Part shown: positions 1 through 11,809 of the stretch, piece by piece
How positions within the stretch are numbered: the stretch's first letter is position 1
Layout of the letters: the number at the start of each line of letters is the position of its first letter
From: Anaeromyces robustus
Lineage: Eukaryota > Neocallimastigomycota > Neocallimastigomycetes > Neocallimastigales > Neocallimastigaceae
Assembly: GCA_002104895.1 (NCBI GenBank)
Contig: MCFG01000283.1
Coordinates: 1 to 64,000, forward strand
Direction: 5' to 3'
Length of the DNA: 64,000 nt
Translations under genes and position numbers: made by a program
The notes under the pieces: generated by a model
The model's database searches: none
Told to the model about the DNA's origin: nothing
What the model saw: only the letters and a program-made list of their open reading frames with translations

Positions 1-1311
1 ATGACTCTTTAAAATATCAGAAATAAACTTTTTATTTCTTTGATTTTCTAAAAAATCTAATATAAATTTGGGTTCTTTTTCCCTTAACCATTCCATTTGA
101 TTAACATCATCAACATTATCATCATTATCATTATTAATAGTAGTAGTAGTAGGAATATCCGTAGCAATATCAGTAGCAGTAGCAGTAGCAGTAGCAATAG
201 CAATATCAGTAGCAATATTGGTACTATCACCAATATTATTATTAGTAGTAGAAGTAGTAGTAGAAGCAGTAGTATCACCAATATTATTATTATTAATAGT
301 AGCAGTAGCAGTAGCAGTATTGGTAGTATCACTTATTTTATTATTAGTAGCAGCAGTAGCAGTAGTGACAGTATCACCAATATTATTATTAGTAGTAGCC
401 ATATCAATAGCCATATCAATAGCCATATCCGTAGCAGTAGTAGTATCACTAACCTTATCATTAGGAATAATAGTATTAGTAGTAGCAATACCAGAAGCAG
501 TAGTAGTAGTGGCACCAATATTATTATTATTATTATTATTATTATTAGTAGTAGTAGTAGTAGTAGTAGTAGTATTACTAATATTATTATTAGTAGTAGC
601 AGTAGTAGTAGCAGTAGTATCACCAGTATTATTATTAGTAGTAGAAATACCAATACCAGTAGTATCACTAACATTATTATTAGGAATAATAGTATTTGTG
701 ACAGTATCTCCTAAATTATTAATAGTAAACATTGGAGAAGTAGTAGTATCTATAATGGGATTATTATAAGTATTATTTATAAATGAATTTGGTAAAAGTG
801 TAGTATCAAATACTGGAACAGACATGGCCATTAAAAGTTGTTGAAGTGAATTATTAAGTAAGGTAAGTGAAGCAATAGTATTATTTATTATTGAAGTGGG
901 AAGAAGCGTATTTGGTAATAAATTTGAATTATTATTATTATTCATTAATGAAAGATAATTAAGTAAGGAAGTTGAATTATTAAGTAATGGAAGATTATTG
1001 AGTAAGGAAGTTGGATTATTAAGTAGTGGCATGTTATTATTGAAGGATAAAGAAGTCAAATTATCCAGTAATGGAAAATTGTTGAATTGTTGTAAAGTGG
1101 TTGAATTGGGAAATGGTAAAGAATTGGGAAATGGTAAAGAAATTAAATCTTGAACATCAGAAGTAGTAGTAAGATTTTGATTATTTGGAAGAAGTAAATG
1201 AGGATTCAAAGGATTCAAGGAGTTCAAAGGATTCAAAGGTTTCAAAGGGTTCAAAGAATTCAAAGAAGAAGAATTATAATTTAAGGATGGATTTGTAAAA
1301 TTATTATTCAT
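1..1311 (-). CDS. Asn/Thr-rich low-complexity protein, N-terminal part (runs off window)
   Basis: An open frame runs from an ATG at 1311-1309 to the window edge without a stop, 437 codons, so the gene is cut by the edge. Three parts are visible. Residues 1 to about 195 are rich in Asn, Leu, Ser and Pro with short repeats such as NPLNPLNSLNP, PFPNS and LLNN. About 197-402 is low complexity made of Thr, Asn, Ile and Ala, with runs of Thr and Asn encoded by ACT/AAT triplets and a repeated NNNIGDT phrase. The last 35 residues visible turn charged (QMEWLREKEPKFILDF), probably the start of a folded domain. There is no signal peptide, so it is probably intracellular. Asn-rich spacers of this kind are common in regulators and RNA-binding proteins of A+T-rich genomes, but the family is not recognisable here. 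The frame is clear; the function is unknown. Confidence 0.7.
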   Translation of the reverse strand, partial: MNNNFTNPSLNYNSSSLNSLNPLKPLNPLNSLNPLNPHLLLPNNQNLTTTSDVQDLISLPFPNSLPFPNSTTLQQFNNFPLLDNLTSLSFNNNMPLLNNPTSLLNNLPLLNNSTSLLNYLSLMNNNNNSNLLPNTLLPTSIINNTIASLTLLNNSLQQLLMAMSVPVFDTTLLPNSFINNTYNNPIIDTTTSPMFTINNLGDTVTNTIIPNNNVSDTTGIGISTTNNNTGDTTATTTATTNNNISNTTTTTTTTTNNNNNNNNNIGATTTTASGIATTNTIIPNDKVSDTTTATDMAIDMAIDMATTNNNIGDTVTTATAATNNKISDTTNTATATATINNNNIGDTTASTTTSTTNNNIGDSTNIATDIAIATATATATDIATDIPTTTTINNDNDDNVDDVNQMEWLREKEPKFILDFLENQRNKKFISDILKSH

Positions 1312-2960
1312 TTTTGAATTTTTTCTTTTTATTTTTTTTTCTATTTGTAATAGCGGTAGAGACTAATGGGAAAAGTTTTTTCTTTTTATTAAAGTCTAGA
1401 TAAAAAAGATGTATCAAATATATAAAGAAAATAAATAGTTGAGTTTTAAAAAAAAATTTTTTTTTTCTGAAAATTTTATAACGATTATTTTTTTTTTACC
1501 TTTAAAAGATCTTACCTTTTTTAGTAGAGTTTTTTTTTTTAATTATTTTTTTTTTAAAAAATATATTTTTTTTAAAAAAAAAAAAAAAGAAAAAGGAAAA
1601 AAGTGTTTCGATTTTTTTTTCGATCAGTTTTTATAGTAAAACTTTTTTTTTTAAAATATAAAACATAGATCAAATAAAATAAAATAAAAAAACCAAATTT
1701 TTTTTTAATTTCTTTTTAATTTAATTTTTTTTCTAATTGTTTTTTTGATTTTTTAATAGTTTATTATTTATTAAACTTTTTTTTTTCGATTTTTATATTT
1801 AATCTTCAAATTTTGAAAAAAATTAATTATAAAAATGATGAAAAATGATGTCAAAATCGTCAAAATGAACGTTATTAAATAATGAACCTTAAAAAGGGGT
1901 TTTTAATTGCACTTTAAAAACTTTATAGATGGTGAAACATTGGTTTAAATTTCTTTAATTTTTTATTATTTTTTTATTATTTTTTTATAATTCTTTTTTG
2001 ATTTTAAATAAAAGTTTTAAAGTTATTTAAAATTATTAAAAATTAAAAATTAATAAAAATTAATATAAAAAAAAGTTTTATTTATTTATTTATTTATTAA
2101 AAAAGGTTTTTTATTTTAAAACCAAATTTTTTATTTGATTTTGCTTTTTTTTTATGAGTTTTTTTTATTATGCTCAAATGTTGCATTGATTTCATTGTTT
2201 TTATGTATTCTTTTTTTTTTCTTTTAAAATACCACTTTTTTTAATTTCATTTTTATTTTATTTTTTTTAATATTATTTTAATGATTTTTTAATTTCTTAT
2301 TTCTATTGAATTTTTTATTAAAAAAACTTTTTTTTTCAATTATAAATTAACTTTTATAATAATAAGTTAAATAAGTATTCATTAAGATTATAATATTATA
2401 ATCTTAATCTTAATTCATACTTATTTATTTATTTATTCATTTATAATACTTATTTATTTATTATTTCTTATTATTTATTTATTATTCATTCATTCATTTG
2501 TTTATTAAATTTTATTTATTATTTATTTATTTTTTTTAATTATTTTATCTCACAGGTAGAATAAAAATAAAATAAAAAAAATTAACCAATAAATTTTTAT
2601 TCATTAAAAAACCATAAATTATTTTTAATTTTTTTTGAAATTTTTTTTCTTTCTTTTTAACCATAATTAATGATAATAAAGCAAAAAGGAAAAAGAATAA
2701 AAAACAAAAAGCAAAAAGCAAAAGCAAAAGCAAGTAATTATTTTTATATTTTTATGTTTTTTTTATAAAAAATAATATTTATTAAAATATATAAAATATA
2801 AAATATAAAATATAAAATAATTATTTGCAGTAAAAAAAAAACAAAAAGGAAACCAGGATAAAGGGAAGAAAAGAGAAAGAAAAATAGAAAATAGAATAAT
2901 AATAAATAATAATAATAGTATTTTCATAATATTCATTATAACAAATAAATATATTAATAA
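1312..2960. other. A+T-rich intergenic DNA
   Basis: Long A and T runs, tandem TTTA stretches near 2400-2540, and no open frame with balanced composition. The part just above 1311 would hold the promoter of the minus-strand Asn/Thr-rich gene, but I see no definable box. Confidence 0.6.
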
Positions 2961-3179
2961 AATTGATAAATAATAATAATAATAATAATAATTAAGAATA
3001 ATAATAACTAGTAATAATAATGAATAACTAGTAATAATAATGAATAACGAGTAATAAATAATAATAATAATAATAATTAATAATAATAAATAATGAATAA
3101 TAATAATAAATAATAAATAATAAATAGTAATAATAATAATAAATATTAATAATAATAATAAATATTAATAATAATAATA

Positions 3180-3233
<54 letters not shown>

Positions 3234-3235
3234 TG
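2961..3235. repeat. AAT microsatellite with degenerate variants
   Basis: Mostly TAA/AAT units with occasional TAG and TAAA variants, becoming pure (AAT)n over the last 50 bases. It directly abuts the start of the LTR element at 3236. Confidence 0.85.
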
Positions 3236-4381
3236 TTAGAATATGTGAAATATGTGTTAAATGTATTAAAATGTTTTGTATTAAATTTTATGCATAGGCT
3301 ACATTGCATGAATATAAAAGTATGTAATTTATATAATTTAAATATTCGTAACTCTTTATCATAATTACTAAACCTAATTAATTGAATGTTAATAGATTAA
3401 GAATCTCATCGACTCTTAAAAAGAGATTCTTTGAAGATTGAATATCATGCCGAACAAAGAATTTAATGTCAACATGGAAATGATCTAAGGACTGTGGTTA
3501 TTGTAAAATTAAAATTATGATGAGTTGCTATTATTTTAACTTTAATGGAAGATTGAATCTACATTTGAAGATGAGTAATCTAAAATTTTAAAAAAATGGA
3601 AAATCGCGTCAAACATTTAATATTATTATAAAATAAAACCCTCTAAAGAAACTAAATAAAAAAAATAAAATACTAAAATAAAATAGTTAAAGAATATAAG
3701 GCTTAAATGACGCGTAAAAGATTTTGGAAGAAAACACGTGTAGTAAACAAATAAATTTGAGACTCTTAATAGGGAAATTAAATAAATCATTAATTGATAA
3801 ATAAATAAATAAATATAACTTTTGAACATTTAAAGGCGCTATTTATATACAAAAATAATAAAATAAATGGTTTAAACGTTTAACCACAAAACGTATAATT
3901 ACTATTAATAATATATATATATATATATATATAAAATAAAGGTAAATAACAATGGGTAATATATAAATCTAAAATTAATAATAAGATAATTCAATTAATA
4001 ATTAAATTAATGAATAATAATAATAAAAATATAAATTATAAAAGTTTTTTATAATAAATTTAGTTATAGTTAATAATAAATAAATATTATACACTAATTC
4101 ACCTTATATATACTAATAGGTAGTATATAACAAGGGTAATATATATATCTAAAATTAATAATAAGATAATTCAATCCATAATTTAATTAATGAATAATAG
4201 TAATAAAAATATAAATTATAAAAGTTTTTTTATAATAAATTTAGTTATAGTGTTAATAATAAGTATAAATATTATACATATTACACCTATTCACCTATAA
4301 ACTAATTTATTCTTTAGGAGGGGGGAGAGTTTTAGAATAGGTGAAATATGGGTTAAATGGTATTAAAATGTATTGTATTTT
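3236..4381 (+). mobile_element. Short LTR retrotransposon relic, TRIM-like (copy A)
   Basis: The LTR starts with TGTTAGAATATG at 3236 and ends near 3395. A short internal part follows (from GATTAAGAATCTCATCGAC). A purine tract (AGGAGGGGGGAGAG, about 4317-4330) precedes a 3' LTR start. The same LTR, internal start and purine tract occur at 28.9-29.5 kb on the other strand, which establishes the family. There is no coding capacity. The internal start resembles the anticodon-arm (half-tRNA) primer sites known from copia-type elements, so Ty1/copia affinity is a guess. The element is broken and looks older than copy B. Confidence 0.7.
3945..4290 (+). repeat. Tandem duplication, period about 180 bp
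   Basis: Two direct copies lie inside LTR element copy A. Both carry GGGTAATATATA followed by ATCTAAAATTAATAATAAG and later AAAGTTTTTTATAATAAATT, offset by 180 bases (3951 and 4131). Confidence 0.8.
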
Positions 4382-4852
4382 TTTTTAAAACAAAAAACCA
4401 CAATAGTTACAAATAAAATTTAATTCAATCTCTTAAGGATATTTGATATTCACAAAAAAGTTTGTAATCACTAAAATGTTTGCCTATTATTTATTTGGAA
4501 AATTCTATATAAACTTAGGATAAAATGCCTTTATTATATATTATATAACCACAAAAATTCTTTAGCATTATCAATTTCTAACTTAATGAAGAAAGATACA
4601 AAAAAGATATAAAAAAAAATTTTTATAACTTAAATAAATATTAAGTTTAAATTGACTTGAAACTTTAAACTATCATCTCCTTGGATCATTAAAAAAAAAA
4701 CGGTCGCCGTTACCTACAACTAAATAATCAAGAATCATAAATTTCAAAATACTAATTTAAAAGTAAAAAAAGTCGCGGGTTCACCACACTGGTTTTAACA
4801 GATTGTACATTAATGGAGGCTAAATTCATACATCTTAAAATATAATTATTTC
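4382..4852. other. Intergenic, no gene seen
   Basis: A+T-rich with a few less biased patches (around 4690-4800, including AAAAAAAACGGTCGCCGTT). No frame, RNA gene or known repeat could be supported. Confidence 0.4.
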
Positions 4853-4936
4853 TAAAAGAATAGTAGGGTGTCCTAAGAAATCTTCATTAGCACCTAAAAG
4901 AATAGTAGGGTGTCCTAAGAAATCTTCATTAGCACC
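4853..4936. repeat. 42-bp tandem duplication
   Basis: Two identical consecutive copies of a 42-base unit (AAAAGAATAGTAGGGTGTCC...AGCACCT). The period is a multiple of three, so it preserves frame in the relic coding region. Confidence 0.9.
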
Positions 4937-6230
4937 TAAAAGAATTAAAGAATTTGCTTTTCTATTTCTTGTGTAAAAGCCGTTTTGTGAACTCTCAAAT
5001 TGGGTAGCGTCTATAACTGCAACATTAACATTAGGTGGAAATGAATGTAGTTTTTCTTTAAATTTTTTTAATAAGGTTTTATCATCGTAGCCATTATTAA
5101 ATAAAACTTTTTCTCATTTTACTTTTTTTTTTTTTTAAAAAAAATTAAAGCCAAAACACACGCATTGTAACATTAAAAAGTAAGTTTAATTCGGTTTGCC
5201 ATGCACGATATACCTTGCCCTACTTTAGTTTTTATCAACCTTAAAACTCTTTATATGGTTTAAAGATATCTTTTAAGGAAAAAGTTTATAATCTTTTTTT
5301 GTTATTGAACAATTCACCATTATATTTTTCAATATAATACTTTTCATTACTTTTCTTTGTGAATTCATTAAAGATATCATTAATTTCTTCCCATGTAACT
5401 TTTTTAGTTTATTAAAATTTAATTAAATCACTACTGTTTCTTCTTACTATTTCTTTTTTTGCAAAAATCTTTGGCTTCTTGTGTAAGAGTTATATTTAAT
5501 TGGCTTTTTTTTGCATATCTTTTGAATAGACATTGTAATAATTGTAGATTATTATTTGAAAAAAATAGGAATTACCAAAACCAAGGTGAAAATTTATAAC
5601 CAGAAAAATTTTTAATTGTTTAACACTACCTCTAAAATTGACTGGAGGGAAACAACAATATTTGCACCTAAAGTTTACCTTGTTAATAGAATAGGTAATT
5701 TAGTAATTTTTATAATTTCACTTTCTTTTTCTATTCATTCGTGTACTGATCCTTCAATATAAGGAAATAAAGTAATATGATAGAAGATAAGCATCGAATG
5801 CATTAGGTTTAGGCTTTGTGATTTCTAAAGTTAAATCTTTGAAATCATCATCAAATCTTATAATCAGTTATTAACACGTGTAATATTATTTTTCTGTAAT
5901 ACTTTTTTTTAAGATAGTATGTAAAATCTTTAAAGAATAATCACTAGAAAATGGAAAATTGTATGAAGCGTATTTTTCGTTCCATTTAAATATATATGAA
6001 AACTTGGTATATATTACCTTTTAAATTCTCATAAGCTTCAATATATATTTATTATTTTTGATCATCAGTCATTATGTTAATTTGTACATTATATAATCAA
6101 CGTTCTTGCATTTCCTCTACTTCTTCTATGTATTCATAATTAACCATAAACTTGTCAATAACTACATCTCTTAATATTTCATCGAGCAATACAATTTCCA
6201 AAGTCTGTTTATGTCTACTTAAAGCTGATA
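4853..6230 (-). pseudogene. Decayed coding region of unknown family
   Basis: On the minus strand several separate stretches have clear protein-like composition, for example one near 6110-6230 (SRHKQTLEIVLLDEILRD), one near 5290-5400 (TWEEINDIFNEFTKKSNEK) and one near 4900-5080 (NVNVAVIDATQFESSQNG). They are not in one frame and are broken many times, so this is a relic. The last stretch, with a buried acidic residue followed by aromatic and basic residues, faintly recalls a DDE-type transposase, but that is only an impression. A 42-bp direct duplication sits at its low-coordinate end. It could equally be a relic of some other mobile element. Confidence 0.4.
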
Positions 6231-6775
6231 ATAATAATAATAATAAATAAATAAAGTAATAATAATATTAAAAATAATTAATAATAATTAATAATAATAA
6301 TAAATAATAATAAATAAATAATAAATAAATAATAAATAAATAAATAATAATAAATAATAAATAATAATAAATAATAAATAATAAATTATAATAAATAATA
6401 ATAAATAATTAATAATAATAATAAATAATAAATAATAATAATGAATAATAATAATAAATAAATAAATAAAAATTATAATAAATAATAATTATAATAATAA
6501 TAATTATAATAATAATAATTATAATTAATAATTAATAATAATAGTAGTAATAGTAATAATAATAATAAATAATAATAAATAATAAATAATAATAAATAAT
6601 AAATAATAATAAATAATAAATAATAATAAATAATAAATAATAAATAATAATAATAATAATAAATAATAAATAATATTTAATAATTAATAATAAATAATAA
6701 ATAATAATAATAATAATAAATAATAAATAATATTTAATAATTAATAATAAACAATAAGTAATAAATAATAATTAA
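6225..6775. repeat. AAT/AAAT microsatellite block
   Basis: About 550 bases composed almost entirely of AAT and AAAT units with interspersed ATT and AGT variants. Confidence 0.9.
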
Positions 6776-6989
6776 TTAGTATTATTAATATTAATATTAT
6801 ATAATATTTTTTTATTTTATTATATTTCTATTTGTTTAAGAGAGGAAAAGTAAAAATAAGTAAGAAAGTGTATATAAATATGGTAAAAAAAAAGACAAAA
6901 AAAAATGAGGAAATAAAATGTTATTCTTATAAAGAAGAAAAGAAAAAAAATTGTATATTATAGAAAATTAAAAAAAAAAATTTTATTTT

Positions 6990-7085
6990 TTAGACTAAAG
7001 GAAGAGAATACACTTCCCATGCTTTTTTTTTTTATTATTATAAATAGTTATTTAATATACATTTATATTTAGTACATAAAATAAT
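6990..7085 (-). repeat. Dispersed retroposon 3' tail with hairpin (copy 1)
   Basis: Read on the minus strand: ...TACTAAATATAAATG..., then a GGAAGTG-loop-CTCTTCC hairpin (7000-7017 in plus coordinates), then TTTAGTCTAAAAA. The same order is found at 7.74, 11.9, 35.2 and 38.3 kb. The hairpin just before a poly(A) tail is what the 3' ends of some LINE/SINE families look like. Confidence 0.7.
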
Positions 7086-7727
7086 AAATAGATTAAAATA
7101 AAAAAAAAAGAGAAATGAAATTATGGTTGGTTGATAACAAAATGGAAATTATTAAAGATGACAAAAGAAGAAAAGTAAAAGGAGGAAAATAAAAGATTCT
7201 TTTTGTAAAATAAAAAATTTAAATGGACAGTTTTTTTTTTGGTTTTTATAGATTCATATATTTAAAAAGAAAATAATAAAAGAATATTTTAGGATTATTT
7301 TTTAAAAAATATATATAATACATATATATATGTATATAGTTAAAAAAAGGAATGTAATGATACTGATAAAAAAAATGAAGTGAAAATTATAAGAGGTACA
7401 AAAAAGAAAAAAAAGAAAAAAATTTTAAGATGAATTTGAATCTATTTATTATTATCAAATTATTATTATTTTTATGTTTTCCATAAATTTTAGAATATTA
7501 AATAAAAAAGAAAATAAAAAAAGAAAATAGACAATGATGAAAAATTAAAAGTATAAAAAAATTTAATATTAATATTATTATTATTAAAAGATGACAAAGA
7601 AAGAATAAAAAGTATTTTAAAAGTTAAAAAAATAAATAAATAAATATACTTTTAATAGATAAAACAATAATACATAGAAGAAAAAAAAACTATAAAACCA
7701 TAAAATATTTAATTGAACAGGTTTTTT

Positions 7728-7830
7728 CTTTTTTTTTAGATTAAAGGAAGAGAATACACTTCCCATATTTTTTTTATTTATTATAAATAAATGATTAATA
7801 CATTTTTATATTTAGTACATTTAATAAAAT
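7728..7830 (-). repeat. Dispersed retroposon 3' tail with hairpin (copy 2)
   Basis: Same order as copy 1: a hairpin at 7746-7763 next to a T-rich tract on plus (the poly(A) side), followed by the TTTATATTTAGTACATTTAATAAAAT block. Confidence 0.7.
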
Positions 7831-7984
7831 AGACTTTTTTAAAAAGAAAAAAAAAAAAAGAAAAATTTATCTAAGAAAATCTATATATATATTTAATAGA
7901 AAGAAAGACAGATAACACCTAATTTTTTTAAAGATAGTATGGTGGTCCATTAAAAATTTCCCTTGAAGAGAATGTGCAAATCTT

Positions 7985-8090
7985 CAACATTTTTTATAAT
8001 ATATATATATATATGTGGTTGAAATAATATTACGGATTCGAGATATTATTATTATGTCTTATTGATTCGATGTCAATACTTTTTGGTCTT
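7985..8090 (+). repeat. Dispersed repeat, inverted relative to 37.86-37.96 kb
   Basis: GTGGTTGAAATAATAT, then an ATTATTATTATGTCTTATTGATT core and a GATGTCAATAC end. The reverse complement of this order appears at 37,855-37,960 (CGTCGACGTCGAAATCAATAAGACATAATAAT... and TTTCAACCACAA). Confidence 0.65.
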
Positions 8091-9234
8091 GAAAGATGTG
8101 GGTTTGTACTGGTCAAAATAACAATCCCCCCAAAAAGTTGCATATTACTGGTTATTGTTTTTGTTAAACAAAAAAAAATATCAGCCAACCCTACAAGGTA
8201 TGGATGAAACAAAGAAGCTTTTTTCTTTTTTTTTAAAAAAAATTTTTATTCAACAATTAATTTTTTCTTTATTTTTCTTTTTTATCCAAAATGAAGCTCT
8301 TCTCAAAAAACTGTAAGTTCTAATAAGAAGGATTGTTTCCATTTCCCTTTTATCGAAGTGTATCTTTTTCAAAAATCTATAAGTTCCACCAAGAAGGGAA
8401 TTAAATATATTTTGATGATTGATATATTTTTCATACTTTCTAAGATAGAGGTGTAATTAATTATTTGCATTTGCATGAGATGTGTTTTCCTTATTTTATC
8501 TAGAAAAAGTAATGAAAAGGTTTATCGATGAAATTTAGTGAATTCCAATCTAATTAAGAGAGAAGAAAGACCAATCAAAAAAAAAATCTAATGTTCAAAA
8601 AATTGTTTATCTTGTTGACAATCCAGGGGTAATAAAGAAGGGGATACTATTTTGAAACTTTTTCCACTCTTAAAATCTATTTTCAAGTTATATAACATAT
8701 CCATAGCGTAACCATATTATTTATTTGATATCTAGATAAAGATGAATGGGTGTATATATAATCCACCATAATAATAGGTTTAGGATCATAAAAATTTATT
8801 ATGATTACCTTTAATTCCTTATTTATCAGCAAGATCATTCCAATACCAATTTTTAATTTCTCTGTATTCACTAACTGATTTATTTTTGAGTCTATCCACT
8901 AATGCACTAGATTTAACCGCCCAAGAAGAGAATCTATTAATTTTTTTTTCATAATATAAAACAAAGACCTTTTTAATAATACAATTTGAAAATTTTTCCA
9001 ATTTTTGAAAACCATGACATCATAACCAACAACATAATAACTAATGATTAGTAGAGTTTTGAAGAATTCATATTGAAATGGTGAAAGTAAGTTAAATAAA
9101 AATTAAAAGTTGTAAAAATAAAAAAAAAATATATGTAAATATTAATGAGTATAATATAAAGAAAATTAATTATTTTCTTTTTTTAAAAAATGAATATATA
9201 TAAAATATAATAATATAAATTAATGTAATAAACT
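8091..9234. other. Mixed-composition intergenic DNA with small coding-like scraps
   Basis: Less A+T-biased than its surroundings. The minus-strand frame 9001-8819 (60 codons, ending RLKNKSVSEYREIKNWYWND...) reads like real protein, and the next scrap below it (8871-8683) does too, in another frame. No family is recognised. A relic gene or exon pieces on the minus strand are possible. Confidence 0.3.
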
Positions 9235-9520
9235 ATATAGATAGATAAAAAGAAAAAAACTCGATGAAAAGTAAGTTGAAGAAAAGATAAACTAAAAAAA
9301 TTGGCTAAGTATATTCATTTTTTTCACTGGTTTTATATATTCTGTTTTATTTCATTATATTTATCGATTGTTGTATTTCATAAAATGTAATATTTCTGTA
9401 GTTTGCATATACATATAATAGATTGGTTGATTTATTTGTAGAATAATTGAAATATTTATTACTTATATGGGGTAAAAAAGAAATTTTTAATTTATTTGTC
9501 TAAAAAATAAAAGAAATTGA
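9235..9520 (+). repeat. Dispersed repeat family C, copy 1
   Basis: About 280 bases (GATAAAAAGAAAAA... AGTTGAAGAAAAGATAAACT ... TTTATCGATTGTTGTATTTC ... GGGGTAAAAAAGAAATTTTT). The same order occurs in the same orientation at 16,372-16,660 with scattered differences. No coding potential. Confidence 0.75.
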
Positions 9521-9528
9521 TATGATAC

Positions 9529-9603
9529 TGAGAATTCTCGCAAGCATTACCGTTGCCCATAATGTCTAATTTTTCCAGACATTATCATTGAATATAATTC
9601 TCA
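9529..9603. repeat. Nested inverted repeat
   Basis: Outer arms TGAGAATT (9529-9536) and AATTCTCA (9596-9603) enclose a 9-bp stem ATAATGTCT (9559-9567) / AGACATTAT (9577-9585) with a 9-base loop. Confidence 0.75.
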
Positions 9604-10084
9604 ACTAAAGGCTCATTATATTATGGAAAGTTATTAAGTGTTTCTAACAAAAAAAATGATTTATAGGAAAAAACCATTCTTTTTTTTTTGTATATTATTG
9701 AAAAAAAAAGTACAAGGAGGAATTCAGGTGAGACTCTTATAAATAATTAAATTATATTTTTATCTATTTAAAGTTCTTTAAATTGGAATATCTCGCGAAC
9801 TAGTGGTCCAAATGGGCTGAAATTTAGATATGTTGTAGCTCTTGAACAGAGCTTTCCAATAAGCCTATAATCAGAACGCATTGAAGGAAAATCTTCAATT
9901 ATTTGGTGAGTTATCGTTGTTTTTCTTCTGATTATTTTTGTTAAATTATTAAGGGTTAAATTAAGTTTATTTATATTTATTTAATTTGTCCAAACCCTTT
10001 ACTTTCATTTGTATGGGGTTTCCCATTTCATCAGGTCACGTTTTTTTGTAGCTAAACAAAATATGTATGCATTATTTTATTTAA
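9604..10084. other. Intergenic, unique sequence, no gene seen
   Basis: Contains a 130-base patch with near-average base composition (about 9780-9910) but no supported frame, RNA or repeat. Confidence 0.4.
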
Positions 10085-10124
10085 TTTTTTATTATTTATT
10101 ATTTATTGTTTATTATTTATTATT

Positions 10125-10160
<36 letters not shown>

Positions 10161-11205
10161 TACTATTAATTAATATTATTTATTATTTATTATTTACTAT
10201 TATTTATTTAAATATTATTTATTCATTCACTTATATACTATTATTTATTTATTTATTATTCTATCATTTATTTACTTATTTACTATTATTTATTTATTTA
10301 TTATTCTATCATTTATTTACTTATTTACTATTATTTATTTAAATATTATTCAATCATTCATTTATATAGCATTATTTATTTATTTATTTATTATTATTCA
10401 TTCATTCACTTATATACTATTATTTATTTATTTATTATTCTATTATTTATTTACTTATTTACTATTATTTATTTAAATATTATTCAATCATTCATTTATA
10501 TAGCATTATTTATTTATTTATTATTATTCATTCATTCACTTATATACTATTATTTATTTATTTATTATTCTATTATTTATTTACTTATTTACTATTATTT
10601 ATTTAAATATTATTCATTCATTCACTTATATACTATTATTTATTTATTTATTATTCTATTATTTATTTACTTATTTACTATTATTTATTTAAATATTATT
10701 CATTCATTCACTTATATACTATTATTTATTTATTTATTATTCATTCATTCACTTATATTATATACTATTATTTATTTAAATATTATTCATTTATTCACTT
10801 ATATTATATACTATTATTTATTTATTTATTATTCATTCATTCAATTATATTATATACTATTATTTATTTAAATATTATTATTTATTTATTTATTATTCAT
10901 TCATTCACTTATATTATATACTATTATTTATTTAAATATTATTATTTATTTATTTATTATTCATTCATTCACTTATATTATATACTATTATTTATTTAAA
11001 TATTATTATTTATTTATTTATTATTATTACTTCATTCACTTATATACTATTATATATTTATTTATCATTCTATTATTCATTCATTTATATAGTATTATTC
11101 ATTTAAATATTATTCATTCATTCATTTATATACTATTATTTATTTAAATATTATTCATTCATTTACTTGTATACTATATACTATTATTTATTTATTTATT
11201 TACCT
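10085..11205. repeat. Minisatellite, ATTCATTCATTCACTTATATACT type
   Basis: About 1.1 kb of tandem, irregular copies alternating ATTATTTATTTATTTATTATTC blocks with ATTCATTCACTTATATACT blocks; some copies carry AAATATTATT. The same units build the palindrome at 17.0-18.1 kb and the block at 37.15-37.34 kb. Confidence 0.9.
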
Positions 11206-11490
11206 TTTTTTTTTTTAATTTCATAGTAAAAAAATTATTTTTATTAATTATTGTTAAAAAAGTATATTTTTTATTTTTTATTTTATGATTGAGAAAGAAA
11301 ATCCAAACATTTATTCATTTATTAATACTGGTATGATTTAATGCTTTGGTATATCGACTTTGTCAATAGCAAAAAAATCAATCATTACTTAAGAATATAT
11401 AGATGATATCTCCTTGGATAAAAAGTAAGTACAGCTATGTTCGTAACTCTACTATGAGTACTTATCCTATCCTCTCTCTCGAGACCTTCA
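11206..11490. other. Intergenic, no gene seen
   Basis: A/T-rich followed by a less biased patch (about 11,330-11,500) that leads into repeat family B. Confidence 0.4.
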
Positions 11491-11755
11491 GATACCTCCT
11501 ATTGCTAGAATTTGTGCAAACCCGAATCAAAAAAAAATAAAAATAAAAAAAAAGGATCAAAGTTACGACAAAAAAAATACTAAACTAAATTCAACAATAC
11601 TCTTAGATCTATAGAAAAAAAGGAGAAAAAACCCCTAGTATTAAAACCGATGATTCATTGGGTTAAATAATGACTTTTTTTTTATATATTTTAGACATAA
11701 AAAAAGTCATCCAACTTTTTTGGCTTTTCATTATTTTTAACCTAGAATTAAACAT
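11490..11755 (+). repeat. Dispersed repeat family B, copy 1
   Basis: Order: CTCCTATTGCTAGAATTTG, CCCGAATC plus an A-rich tract, GGATCAAAGTTACGAC, TACTCTTAGATCTATAG, an inner inverted pair AATGACTTTTTT / AAAAAAAGTCAT, then CCTAGAATTAAA. Copies are at 16,665-16,915 and 36,020-36,310. Confidence 0.8.
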
Positions 11756-11809
11756 CATTTATTATTCTTATTGTAATGGAATAAAACAAAAACAACACAA
11801 AACAACACA

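Larger units (their letters stand above)
6776..7980. other. Intergenic A/T-rich DNA with two retroposon-tail copies
   Basis: No gene seen. Mostly poly(A)-interrupted sequence on the plus strand; the two hairpin-tail repeats here are listed separately. Confidence 0.5.

Noticed and set aside
84-769. Long Leu/Ile/Val- and Ser/Ile-rich frames on both strands
   Set aside because: They are other-frame readings of the triplet repeats inside the Asn/Thr-rich minus-strand gene.
4750-4800. Possible tRNA T-arm (GCGGGTTCACC)
   Set aside because: No acceptor stem or anticodon arm could be built around it.
6225-6775. Regular spaced repeats suggesting a CRISPR-like array
   Set aside because: They are simple AAT/AAAT units without unique spacers, in a eukaryotic genome.
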